64,000 nt of DNA from Geoglobus acetivorans. GTDB taxonomy: Archaea; Halobacteriota; Archaeoglobi; Archaeoglobales; Archaeoglobaceae. Numbering within the stretch: the first letter of the stretch is position 1; each line of letters opens with the position of its first letter. Below, piece by piece: positions 37,467-45,114 of the stretch. Made by a program: the position numbers and the translations under genes. Location: contig NZ_CP009552.1 of assembly GCF_000789255.1 (NCBI RefSeq), positions 682,001 through 746,000 of the forward strand, in the 5' to 3' direction. A model generated the notes under the pieces. That model saw nothing but the letters and a program-made list of their open reading frames with translations, was not told where the DNA came from and ran no database searches.

Positions 37467-38329
37467 ACCGGCACCACCTCGGCTTCGGTGAAATACTGTT
37501 CACCCTTGCAGACGTGCTTGTACTTCCTCACCTTGAACAGTCCGGACACGAGCATGGAGTCAACCTTCACGACCGCATCCTGATTGATCTTCCAGTTGAG
37601 CAGACCGCGGACCTTATAGGCCGTGTCGTTGTCCTCGTCGCTGACGTCCTGCACTTCCATGAGCCCGCTTTCCGAGTCGAGCACGATGACCGTGACGTCC
37701 TGGAAGCCCTTCCTGACAAAATACCCCATACCGTTCTTCACGTAGCACGTGTATTCGGCACTCCTCATCAGCGTCGCAAATCCCCCATCGAGGACCGTCC
37801 CCTTCGCGAGCTCCCCGTTCACAAACGGGAGGACTTCCTCAGTTAGAACAGTGTACGGTGTGCTCGTTGTTTTTCCGCCGAAAACCATGTCCTTCTTTAG
37901 CGTCACTCCCGGATCCTCGATTTTTCCGATAGGGATTCCCGCCTCACCGAACAGCTCCTCCACGATGGTTTTGATGCTCGTGCCCTTCGGGTATTTCTTG
38001 CAGATCGGCCTCAGGCTCCAGAGCTGTCTGGTCATATCCGAAGCCTCGACCACCGTCTTAACGTCCGCCCCGTCCTTCTCGTCCCAAACCTTCCGAATCA
38101 TGCCGTAGAAGACCATCCCATAATCGTTGCGGTAGCCGGCCTTGAGCTGGACGACCTCATCTTTCTTGAATGCCTGCTTTGACTTGCCGAGGTTGTAAAC
38201 CGTTATTTCAGCCTGTCCCGCCGTCGCCTCGGTGTCGTTCTCAATGCTGAATTCGATGTCGAACTCGTCAAGAGTCATGACTGTTGAGCCGACCTGGAGC
38301 TCGACGTAGCGGTCGAAGACCTCAGGCAA
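37463..38329 (-). CDS. baseplate hub protein (gpD / gp27-like)
   Basis: About 288 residues from TTG 38,329, which has GGAGGTG 7 nt upstream. The TTG lies just before the stop of the preceding gene. It shows phage late-control D features: N-terminal beta domain (DIEFSIENDTEATAGQAEITVYN), then FYGMIRKV and ASDMTRQLW. It would bind the spike and plug the tail tube. Confidence 0.78.
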   Translation of the reverse strand: MPEVFDRYVELQVGSTVMTLDEFDIEFSIENDTEATAGQAEITVYNLGKSKQAFKKDEVVQLKAGYRNDYGMVFYGMIRKVWDEKDGADVKTVVEASDMTRQLWSLRPICKKYPKGTSIKTIVEELFGEAGIPIGKIEDPGVTLKKDMVFGGKTTSTPYTVLTEEVLPFVNGELAKGTVLDGGFATLMRSAEYTCYVKNGMGYFVRKGFQDVTVIVLDSESGLMEVQDVSDEDNDTAYKVRGLLNWKINQDAVVKVDSMLVSGLFKVRKYKHVCKGEQYFTEAEVVPV

Positions 38330-38618
38330 ACACCCACACCTCCGCAACGGACTCGTCAACCTTCCACGGCAGGATCGTGAACAGCGTATCGTAAGTCGTC
38401 GGATCCTTGACCTCCATCGGGTTCTTCATCGTGAGCTTTCCTTCAAAAACAGCCGTGTCGTCCTCAACCCTGCGGATCCTCAGCACCGCGAAATTGCCCT
38501 CGTAATTCCAGCGGTAAAAAAGCATGTACGCCTTGCCGTTGACGTTCACGAGTTGTTTCTGTGGGTATCCGAGCTTTTCGTCAAACGGGAGCACGTTCAC
38601 AGCTGGCAACTCAACCAC
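38322..38618 (-). CDS. baseplate-associated small protein
   Basis: A 98-residue beta-rich protein (NVNGKAYMLFYRWNYEGNFAVL) with a GTG start overlapping the upstream stop. Similar-sized proteins occur between the Dit-like/LysM gene and the hub in PBSX-like tails. Specific function unknown. Confidence 0.65.
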   Translation of the reverse strand: MVELPAVNVLPFDEKLGYPQKQLVNVNGKAYMLFYRWNYEGNFAVLRIRRVEDDTAVFEGKLTMKNPMEVKDPTTYDTLFTILPWKVDESVAEVWVFA

Positions 38619-39129
38619 CCCACAATCCGCCGAACCAGTCGAAAATCGAATCCAGCCAGCTCTTGTTTTCCTGCTTTGTCGGAGCGTCCGGCACGTCTTT
38701 CTCTAATGGGGACGTTGCTGTCGCACCTCCTGATGCCTCGCTTTCGTCAGCGGTCAGTCCGAGGTCTGAGAGCGGAACCTCGGCGGTCTTTGCCCTTGCC
38801 TTGAGTATTTGCCTGACCCTGATAACTGCCCTGAACGTGTTCCTGCTTCCGCCCTGCGTCATATTCAGCTCCTGAATCACCACATCCTCGAAGACCCCGA
38901 ACCTGCAGATTAATGTCGTCGGCTGCTTGGACTCGTAAAGTTGCTTCAGCGTCTCAACTTCTTCCTCAAGCAGGGTGATCGTGAGCTGGAACTCCGCAGG
39001 CTGAAAGAAAATGTTGTCTGCTATCGGATAGCCATCTTCGACCCTGTGCTCTGGGATAACTACGGATTCCGATAGATCGACAATCTCTATGGCAGTAAAT
39101 CTGACATCCCCGAGTAGAATGTCTTCCAT
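38611..39129 (-). CDS. Dit-like tail/baseplate protein
   Basis: A 172-residue protein. Its N-terminal part (VIPEHRVEDGYPIADNIFFQPAEFQLTI pattern, residues about 23-50) matches Dit-like phage tail domains. A linker and Trp-rich C-terminus (WLDSIFDWFGGLWGG) follow. It sits between the tape measure and the hub, where XkdP-like proteins lie. Confidence 0.7.
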   Translation of the reverse strand: MEDILLGDVRFTAIEIVDLSESVVIPEHRVEDGYPIADNIFFQPAEFQLTITLLEEEVETLKQLYESKQPTTLICRFGVFEDVVIQELNMTQGGSRNTFRAVIRVRQILKARAKTAEVPLSDLGLTADESEASGGATATSPLEKDVPDAPTKQENKSWLDSIFDWFGGLWGG

Positions 39130-39145
39130 AATTGAGGGGTAAGTG

Positions 39146-39158
39146 GAGACTTAAAAAA
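39146..39158 (-). promoter_or_regulatory. viral late promoter copy C
   Basis: Minus strand TTTTTTAAGTCTC, a slightly divergent copy; GTCTC ends 17 nt before ATG 39,129. Confidence 0.65.
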
Positions 39159-39165
39159 GAGACAT

Positions 39166-40710
39166 TTATACCCCTATCGCGTTAAACCTTCTTTCAAGCC
39201 TTCGTTCTACAAGCTCCGCAACTTTTTCCGGATCTTTCACACCTTCAATCTTGATCGAGATTGGAGCGTTGATTTGCTTGTGCTCAACCTTGCTCTGAAC
39301 AGTCGAGATCATCTGAGCTGGTTTGGGCACGATCTCGCTCAGCGAAGGTAAGCGATGTTCGGTTATCATCGTGGTCGTCGCTTTTAATCCAATTCCAGCA
39401 GGAGTCAGGTTAAGCAAACCTTGAACGGCTTTGAAGACAGGACTTTCTGTGAGAGTTTTCCAAGCGTTCTGGATCCAAGTTATGAGGTTCTTGATTGAAC
39501 TTGTAACCCAGTTGAAGACCCGTTTTAACAAGTTGAAGGCATTCCCTACTGCCTCGGCAACTGACTTTAGGAATGGTAGCTTCTCGAGGAGCCAGCCGAC
39601 GAATTTTCCAAGGTAGCTTTTGTCCCATCCCTTGACGAGGACATCTTGGAGGAGCAGAATTGCTGCTACAACTGCGCCGATCATGGCCACTATAGGTAAG
39701 AGCGGGACGATTGCAGCCCACACTGAACTGGCAAATCCGAGCATCATCACCCTTAAACCAGCAAGAAGACTCGTCGTTCCAGTAAGTTGGATTATCTGGA
39801 CTTTTAGAAGAGCCAATGCAGCAGCCTGCATCAGTAATGGCCCTACAACCGCAGAAACACCAGTTGCAAGGACCCCAAATGTTCCTATAACTGCTTTAAC
39901 TGGTTTGGGTAAATCTCTGAGCCATGCAGTCAGTCCCTCTAAACCTTCCGTGAACGCTTTAATTGTCGGTAATGCGCCTTCAGCCAATGCTTTCTTAAAT
40001 TCCTGCCATGCAACTCTTGATTTCATTAGCTGTTCGTTAAGTGTCTCTTGGGAAAGATCCACTTTCCTCACAAGTTTCTCTCCGGCTTCCATCACTGCGT
40101 TGAGAAAAGCCTGCCGTTTTTCAGCTTCCGTAAGCTGATCGGCAGTTTTACCGAGTTGTTTAGCGTATTTCTCGTATGCTGCTTCAGCATCCACGATAAT
40201 CCCCAAGTTGTCCAGTATTAGCTTAGATTGACGAGCTGAACCAACTGCTATCGACTCGAACATGTACTGCACATCTGTTCCCATCGCTCTCGCTGCAGCT
40301 CTGGCTATTCTCATCATCCTCGGCAAGTATTCCGGATCGATGCCCATGACGATTGCTCTGTTAGCATTTAAGATCATTTGAGTGCTGTCGATAGTTCCTT
40401 CAGCCGCTTCTTCCATCGCTTTCAGAATTGCATCTGCATTTTCCCCAGCATAGGCCCTGAACACCCTCATTGCATCCTGAAAATTGGCGAGTTCCTTGGT
40501 TGCGTCGCTGAAGAACCTGAAACCACCATACGCAAAAGCAGACAGTGCGGCTCCAGCCCCCACAACGGCCCATTTGTATTGCTCAATAGTCTCCGTCAGA
40601 TTTTTGACACCCGATTTTACGCTATCAACTGCATGATTAACTCGTCTGAGCTGATCGGTTATCTGATCTTTGAGCTGAATGACGACATAGAGACTTCTGA
40701 GAGCTTCCAT
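39166..40710 (-). CDS. tape measure protein
   Basis: A 514-residue tail-length protein. Helical N-terminus with coiled coil (QLKDQITDQLRRVNHAVDSV). A phage tape-measure core follows (ADAILKAMEEAAEGTIDSTQ), then hydrophobic segments around residues 270-365 and a C-terminal fibrous tail. It is modest in size, so the tail should be rather short. Confidence 0.9.
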   Translation of the reverse strand: MEALRSLYVVIQLKDQITDQLRRVNHAVDSVKSGVKNLTETIEQYKWAVVGAGAALSAFAYGGFRFFSDATKELANFQDAMRVFRAYAGENADAILKAMEEAAEGTIDSTQMILNANRAIVMGIDPEYLPRMMRIARAAARAMGTDVQYMFESIAVGSARQSKLILDNLGIIVDAEAAYEKYAKQLGKTADQLTEAEKRQAFLNAVMEAGEKLVRKVDLSQETLNEQLMKSRVAWQEFKKALAEGALPTIKAFTEGLEGLTAWLRDLPKPVKAVIGTFGVLATGVSAVVGPLLMQAAALALLKVQIIQLTGTTSLLAGLRVMMLGFASSVWAAIVPLLPIVAMIGAVVAAILLLQDVLVKGWDKSYLGKFVGWLLEKLPFLKSVAEAVGNAFNLLKRVFNWVTSSIKNLITWIQNAWKTLTESPVFKAVQGLLNLTPAGIGLKATTTMITEHRLPSLSEIVPKPAQMISTVQSKVEHKQINAPISIKIEGVKDPEKVAELVERRLERRFNAIGV

Positions 40711-40728
40711 CGGTAGAGTTAAATTTTG

Positions 40729-40740
40729 CAGACTTTAAAA
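40729..40740 (-). promoter_or_regulatory. viral late promoter copy D
   Basis: Minus strand TTTTAAAGTCTGC; GTCTG ends 19 nt before the tape-measure ATG 40,710. Confidence 0.75.
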
Positions 40741-40748
40741 GAGAGAAT

Positions 40749-40901
40749 ATGCTCGGTGGTAAATGGGGTAAAGATAAATTTGAATGCCCATTTATAGGTG
40801 TCACTGCACCTTGTCGTCAAGAAAAATGCATGTTATGGAATAGTGAAGAGCAAGACTGCAACTTTAATGTTCTTGTAAAAGAGCTGAAGAAGATAAATTA
40901 A
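40749..40901 (+). CDS. 50-residue Cys-rich plus-strand cargo protein
   Basis: Encodes MLGGKWGKDKFECP... with Cys at C13, C22, C27 and C37, possibly a small zinc-binding domain. It is read opposite to the late genes and lies 27 nt before the membrane-protein gene. AT-rich like its neighbour. No recognisable family. Confidence 0.5.
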   Translation: MLGGKWGKDKFECPFIGVTAPCRQEKCMLWNSEEQDCNFNVLVKELKKIN

Positions 40902-40928
40902 TATCAACAATTTGGCTTTAGGTAGAGT

Positions 40929-41849
40929 ATGGCTCAAAGTGAGTATAATGTCATAGTGGAAGCAGTGACAAGCATTTTAGTGGAGTCAAATCTTGGAAAT
41001 ACTATAGTGGTTTCGTTTCTCACGATATTGATTCTACTATTCAGTCATTATATCGGTAATTGGTTTGAAAAACGGAAAGAAAACGAGCGGAGAAAAATAT
41101 GGCTTAGATTTCTGAAGTCATATAATAACCCCATAGATGCATGCCTCAAAGACTTTGTGAGTTATCGATCACCGGATTTCTGGCCAGGACTTGTAGGTGG
41201 TATATCAGGCATATTTCTTTCTGTTGTTCTCTGGGTTATTCTATTGTATGCTTTGGGGGATGTCACATCCGCTTTAGTTTATTCTACATTCATTAACGCC
41301 ATCCCATTCTTAATGTCATCCTTGATAAGAAGGTACATTTCCAAATCTAAACTACATACTGAAAAGCTACTGAACAACAACGAGAATGAAGATAATGTAG
41401 GGGAATGGCTACATAAATCAAAACGAATTGTAAACGCCACTGATCTCCTCCAAATGTTTGCCGTTGGGACACTTTGGTGGATTGTTTTCGTAGTTTCAAT
41501 CGTTTATGGGGGTAAAAACGTACAAATTTCAGAAAATATGCGCTATGTACTCGTGTTTTCGGGGTACATGGGGTTTATGGCTTTCATAGCTTCTATCTCA
41601 AATCATAGAAATATGCGTGGGCTCTTGAAATTGTTATTAAATGTAAAATATCTCGATAAATATCCTTATGTCCAAATTAAAACTGAATTCGGGAACTTGG
41701 AAGGATACATTGCAGATCTATTCGACGAAAGACTGATTGTTTTAAGAAAAGACGACAAAATAAGTGTTGCAGAGTGGAATTCCATAGTGACTGTTGAGTT
41801 GATTAAGAAGGATCGACAGCATGACAAAAAACTACCTGAAAACAAATAA
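40929..41849 (+). CDS. multi-span membrane protein (cargo gene)
   Basis: A 306-residue protein with about five hydrophobic segments: 25-45, 88-108, 112-133, 172-192 and 205-222. A basic, soluble C-terminal 80 residues follows. It is AT-rich and opposite in direction to the surrounding tail genes. Its end overlaps the frameshifted tail-chaperone extension by 18 nt. It was inserted between chaperone and tape measure, normally adjacent genes. Superinfection exclusion or another host-altering role is a reasonable guess. Confidence 0.75.
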   Translation: MAQSEYNVIVEAVTSILVESNLGNTIVVSFLTILILLFSHYIGNWFEKRKENERRKIWLRFLKSYNNPIDACLKDFVSYRSPDFWPGLVGGISGIFLSVVLWVILLYALGDVTSALVYSTFINAIPFLMSSLIRRYISKSKLHTEKLLNNNENEDNVGEWLHKSKRIVNATDLLQMFAVGTLWWIVFVVSIVYGGKNVQISENMRYVLVFSGYMGFMAFIASISNHRNMRGLLKLLLNVKYLDKYPYVQIKTEFGNLEGYIADLFDERLIVLRKDDKISVAEWNSIVTVELIKKDRQHDKKLPENK

Positions 41850-42277
41850 GTGCTTTCCCGGACTTTCTGGTGACTTTACAGCTTTATTCATCTCTTCAGA
41901 CATCACTTTCAGAGCAATCGACCACCTGAGAATCTTCTCAGCTGGCCAACTCTTGACTTCGTCGATATCAACATTCAGCTCTTTCGCAAGAACATAGAGC
42001 CCGATCTCCTCCCTTACTTCACGCTCGATTGAATCAATGTCTGCAATTTTTTTAGGTCATCTGCTATGAGTTCATTCACTTTCGCTGAGAGTGTGAAGAA
42101 ACTCTCGGCATCCATTTTCTCAACATCTTCTGCAGCCAGCTCAGGCTCTCTGACACACACGAGAATCAGATCCCTCATCAGGTCAGCTGCATCTTTGCCT
42201 TCATCAACAACTTTCAAAAGCCTGTATCCGCTTGGCTTTTCCAGAATGAATTTTTTACTACCGATATTTACCTCCAG
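41832..42277 (-). CDS. tail assembly chaperone GT, -1 frameshift product
   Basis: A 148-residue fusion predicted when ribosomes slip -1 on A AAA AAA (42,053-42,047). The frame then reads on for 71 codons (IADIDSIEREVREEIGLYVL ...) to TAG at 41,834-41,832. Zero-frame codons at the site are GAC CTA AAA AAA TTG. Lambda-type G/GT chaperones between tube and tape measure use exactly this arrangement. The -1 frame has no start codon near its opening, so frameshifting is the simplest way to make it. Confidence 0.75.
42014..42277 (-). CDS. tail assembly chaperone G
   Basis: An 87-residue product in the zero frame, ending at TAA 42,016-42,014. No ATG, GTG or TTG lies near the sensible N-terminus. The strong SD GGAGGTG is followed after 5 nt by CTG GAG GTA AAT, which would give EVNIGSKKFILEKPSG, a typical chaperone beginning. 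TTG at 42,217 is the only conventional alternative and would remove about 20 residues. It lies directly after the tail tube. Confidence 0.75.
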   Translation of the reverse strand: MEVNIGSKKFILEKPSGYRLLKVVDEGKDAADLMRDLILVCVREPELAAEDVEKMDAESFFTLSAKVNELIADDLKKLQTLIQSSVK

Positions 42278-42306
42278 ATTACCACCTCCTCAAAAATGGT
42301 TTGAAA

Positions 42307-42708
42307 TTATTCGATCCTGAAGTTCGTTCCGATGAACCTGAATTCGGCATTTGCTTCTTCAGCACTTGGCTTGAATTCTGGATAGAAGAAGATACAATCA
42401 TCGGCAGTTATCTTGCTGAAGTTCAGCGCATCTCTGTTCTCAGCTGCGATCACGATCTGAACCTGCTTTTTGCTTGCTGCAAGCTGAATGAGCTGGGGAA
42501 CGTTTTTGCTCGAGGCCTGGATTGTTATGGATCCTTCGCAATCGGTATCGTCCTTAATTGAGTAGCCTATCGTCTTTCCGCTCCAGTCCTTGATGGGCTT
42601 TACAGCGTCCTGATCACCCTTCGGCGAGATACCTATTTCTATCAATCCCTCTATCTCTCTCCCGTCGACAAACACTTTTATGTCCTTAATACTGTACTGA
42701 AAAACCAT
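42307..42708 (-). CDS. tail tube protein
   Basis: A 133-residue beta-rich protein (QYSIKDIKVFVDGREIEGL at the start, GSITIQASSKN in the middle). Its size, position after the sheath and before the chaperones, and its own late promoter all fit the inner tube of a contractile tail. Confidence 0.82.
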   Translation of the reverse strand: MVFQYSIKDIKVFVDGREIEGLIEIGISPKGDQDAVKPIKDWSGKTIGYSIKDDTDCEGSITIQASSKNVPQLIQLAASKKQVQIVIAAENRDALNFSKITADDCIFFYPEFKPSAEEANAEFRFIGTNFRIE

Positions 42709-42724
42709 GAAGAGTCAATGAATG

Positions 42725-42738
42725 CAGACTTTAAAAAT
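42725..42738 (-). promoter_or_regulatory. viral late promoter copy E
   Basis: Minus strand ATTTTTAAAGTCTGC; GTCTG ends 17 nt before the tube ATG 42,708. Confidence 0.75.
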
Positions 42739-42747
42739 GGTAGATCC

Positions 42748-42921
42748 TCAATCACTAAGCGGTTCAAGCAAAATTATCTTGACTTTCTTTCCAACCCAAG
42801 CTTTTGGAACGTAAACCCTGCCTGAATTTCCACCATCTTTGACAACTTTCTCAATAACTTCATACAGAGGATCAGGAAAGAATTGTTCTGGCAATGTTGA
42901 TGCATGATTTTGTGTCCACAT
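42748..42921 (-). CDS. DUF2080-like transposon-associated protein
   Basis: A 57-residue protein with the signature GGNSGRVYVPKAWVGKKVK. It matches the archaeal DUF2080 family, usually annotated as putative transposon-encoded and found beside TnpB genes. No tnpB is present here. The fold resembles an AbrB-like DNA-binding hairpin. Its 5' end overlaps the divergent plus-strand gene by 28 nt. Confidence 0.7.
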   Translation of the reverse strand: MWTQNHASTLPEQFFPDPLYEVIEKVVKDGGNSGRVYVPKAWVGKKVKIILLEPLSD

Positions 42922-43301
42922 CGAAACATCAGAGCAAGATTTACTGTGATGTGGAGATCAAAGACGAGAGAGTTAGATGGCTATGCAAAAACCACCATGA
43001 AAACTTCGATGATCCAGAACTTGAAATCATACAGAAATACGATAGATGGGCAGCTGCAGTTGAGAGGAGAATCAGGTTCAAAACTTTTAGCAGATACAAC
43101 CTTACGGCAAAATCAAAGATTGATTTCGAAAAATTGAAAAAAGAAATTGAATCTCGCCAATACTCTGCTTATGCTCTGTACTCTTTCGTGTATAACTCGA
43201 AAGAGCTGGAGGTGATAGCTGAGGATATGGATTATGGATTTACAAGCCTCAGAAGGCATTTGTTGGTGATGGTGAATCTGTATCTCAGCTCACCTGCGTG
43301 A
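42894..43301 (+). CDS. uncharacterised plus-strand cargo protein
   Basis: A 135-residue basic helical protein (KYDRWAAAVERRIRFK, DYGFTSLRRHLLVMVNLYL). No family recognised. The ATG at 42,894 lies inside the divergent DUF2080 gene; GTG in CDVEIKDERV is an alternative start about 20 codons later. It is read against the late genes and is more AT-rich, consistent with acquired cargo. Confidence 0.55.
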   Translation: MLMHDFVSTSKHQSKIYCDVEIKDERVRWLCKNHHENFDDPELEIIQKYDRWAAAVERRIRFKTFSRYNLTAKSKIDFEKLKKEIESRQYSAYALYSFVYNSKELEVIAEDMDYGFTSLRRHLLVMVNLYLSSPA

Positions 43302-43304
43302 AAG

Positions 43305-43342
43305 CGGCTTGCCGATGTGGGTCCAATGCCTGAGGCAAGTCG
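43305..43342 (+). terminator. hairpin between convergent cargo and sheath genes
   Basis: CGGCTTGCC pairs with GGCAAGTCG (9 bp, one G-U) around a 20-nt loop. It lies 4 nt after the plus-strand stop codon. It could be a terminator-like structure or a leftover transposon end. Its role is not shown. Confidence 0.35.
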
Positions 43343-43379
43343 GATGCTGTGCAGGGAGCTATAAAGATTATAAAAATGC

Positions 43380-44456
43380 TCACAGCGTTATTACAAGATC
43401 GAGCGTTATCCTGCTGACGGCCCCGCTCAGGTAGGCAGTAACTCTGACATTCCTGAGGATTCTCGCGGATTTGTCTGCGTCACTGATTGAATCGAAATCC
43501 GGCACCTGTACCTCGTAGCCCTTAACCAGATTTCCGTCAGAATCCACGTAGTCCTCTCTCAGAGCTCCAAGGTTTTGAGCTACTCTCAAAACCTGCTCGA
43601 TCGTTGCTTTGACTGTCTGGATTCCAGCCGGAGAATACGGAATCTTCGAACCCATGTTGGCGAGCCTGAGCTTTAGAGAAATCAGGGCGTTCCTTATTTC
43701 GGTTGCGAGGTAAGCCTTGGTCCTCGGAATGTCAATCCACGAGCCATCGAGGCTCTTGGCGGTCGAGATGACAGCTTTCCCCACATCGACAATGGTTGCA
43801 ATGTTGTTCTGCTCGAGGGAGTCAACCTCTGAGGACTTGTAGCCTGCCGCATTAACTCCCTGCACATTGTACCACTCAGGCGGAATCCACGGCTGGAGCT
43901 TTGAAAGCACTCCTGCCACAGCACCGCCAAGTTCTCCGGCAGACAAATTCACGTCATCGTGAGCGACGGCAAAGACGTACTCGTTGGCAGTCAGAGCTGC
44001 AAATGCGGTTTGTGCACTTGTAGCATCACCTATGAACGGAAGAACGAGAACCTTGTGATAAGTTCCAGCGTGGTCCACAACGGTCTGAGCGTTTGCGTCG
44101 CTTGCATCGATCGTCACGACCATTATGTCGTAATCCACCTTCTTGTCCTCCAGATCTGCGAGAACAGTCACATAATCTGCGACAGCGTTTCCGGTCCCGT
44201 CGTCCTTCATCACGTTGACAGCCTTAACCCTCAGTACTCCCTGAGCGAACACTTTTGCCGTCGCAAGAGAAATGGGCGAGGAAGTTCCGAAATCTGCCTC
44301 GACTTCCGACTGGCTGTAGTATGTTTTGACCTGATTGAAGAACGTCAGTTTGCTGGGATCTTCTCCGACAACAATGACCTCTCCGTATGTCTCCGCTGGA
44401 GCTGCGGCTGTTGCATCTTGGAGGTTGATTGTTACTGCTGACTCAGCCGTCGGCAT
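43380..44456 (-). CDS. tail sheath protein
   Basis: A 358-residue contractile sheath subunit. N-terminal beta strand and GEVIVVGED, then TYYSQSEVEADFGTSSPISLA, a central part with PWIPPEWYNVQGV, and the conserved C-terminal strand (VRVTAYLSGAVSRITLDLVITL). It has a GAGGTGATG ribosome-binding site. Its promoter lies 46-58 nt upstream, so unlike most late genes it has a leader. Confidence 0.9.
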   Translation of the reverse strand: MPTAESAVTINLQDATAAAPAETYGEVIVVGEDPSKLTFFNQVKTYYSQSEVEADFGTSSPISLATAKVFAQGVLRVKAVNVMKDDGTGNAVADYVTVLADLEDKKVDYDIMVVTIDASDANAQTVVDHAGTYHKVLVLPFIGDATSAQTAFAALTANEYVFAVAHDDVNLSAGELGGAVAGVLSKLQPWIPPEWYNVQGVNAAGYKSSEVDSLEQNNIATIVDVGKAVISTAKSLDGSWIDIPRTKAYLATEIRNALISLKLRLANMGSKIPYSPAGIQTVKATIEQVLRVAQNLGALREDYVDSDGNLVKGYEVQVPDFDSISDADKSARILRNVRVTAYLSGAVSRITLDLVITL

Positions 44457-44501
44457 TCTTCATCACCTCTTCTGATTTTCTCATAGGGGTTCGCAGAGCT
44501 T

Positions 44502-44515
44502 TAGACTTTAAAAAA
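44502..44515 (-). promoter_or_regulatory. viral late promoter copy F
   Basis: Minus strand GTTTTTTAAAGTCTA. The GTCTA block ends 46 nt before the sheath ATG, leaving a leader of about 28 nt with a strong SD. It begins just 7 nt downstream of the tRNA-Gln 3' end. Confidence 0.7.
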
Positions 44516-44520
44516 CGGAA

Positions 44521-44594
44521 TAGCCCGGCCCGGATTCGAACCGGGGTCGAGGGGTCCAAAGCCCCCCATGATTGTCCAGCTACACCACCGGGCT
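44521..44594 (-). tRNA. tRNA-Gln (UUG) inside the late gene block
   Basis: The acceptor stem AGCCCGG/CCGGGCT is perfect, with discriminator A. Anticodon loop CTTTGGA gives TTG. T arm CCCGG-TTCGAAT-CCGGG is perfect. The 5' AG of the tRNA lies inside the TAG stop codon (44,595-44,593) of the upstream tail gene. No separate promoter is visible, so it is probably processed from the late transcript. Confidence 0.92.
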
Positions 44595-45114
44595 ATTGAA
44601 CCTGAACACCTGTTTCGACATCCTCAATTGTCTTGTAAATCTCCTCATAGCTAACAACGAACTTGCAGACGACCTCGACAAGCCTTCTGTAGATGTAGCC
44701 TTCCTCGGTAAAATCAAGAATTCTGGGCGGGTTTACCTGGAAGACTGTTACACCGGTCAAATTCATCGTCTTACACAGCAAAAACAGCTGTTCTTGCAGT
44801 TCGGCAATTCTGCGGAGGTCGTTATCGTACAGATTGAGGTTAATTGATTGCTTAACAACAACACCCTTCTCGTAGCGATAATCCTGCAAACCGTCGCTTG
44901 CGGGAATGAGATCAATGCTTAGGATTTCGTTGATCGGAGTGTTTCTGCTGTCGAGTGACGCATCTCCGTAATCTATGAAAATCGCAGGAAACTGCACATC
45001 ATCCACCACTTGCTTTGCCCTCAAAATCTTGACACTCACAGGCAGGCCCTGATAACTCCAGCTGTGATTTGCAAGCAGGCTGTAAAGCTCCGAGTGTACC
45101 CTGCTTTCAAGCAT
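44593..45114 (-). CDS. tail completion/terminator-like protein
   Basis: A 173-residue protein between the HK97-gp10-like protein and the sheath, where tail terminator proteins lie. Central beta strands (VKQSINLNLYDNDL) and the helical start (VHSELYSLLANHS) fit that class. Its TAG stop overlaps tRNA-Gln by 2 nt. Confidence 0.7.
   Translation of the reverse strand: MLESRVHSELYSLLANHSWSYQGLPVSVKILRAKQVVDDVQFPAIFIDYGDASLDSRNTPINEILSIDLIPASDGLQDYRYEKGVVVKQSINLNLYDNDLRRIAELQEQLFLLCKTMNLTGVTVFQVNPPRILDFTEEGYIYRRLVEVVCKFVVSYEEIYKTIEDVETGVQVQ

Noticed and set aside
41871-41882. GGTGACTTTACAGC resembling a late promoter
   Set aside because: The core is TGTAAA rather than TTTAAA and no minus-strand start codon follows at the right distance; it may be a relic of the junction before cargo insertion.
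43302-43379. Possible tnpB 3' remnant downstream of the 135-residue cargo gene
   Set aside because: One frame gives a short peptide faintly like a transposase tail, but it is stopped on both sides and has no zinc-finger motif; only the hairpin is reported.
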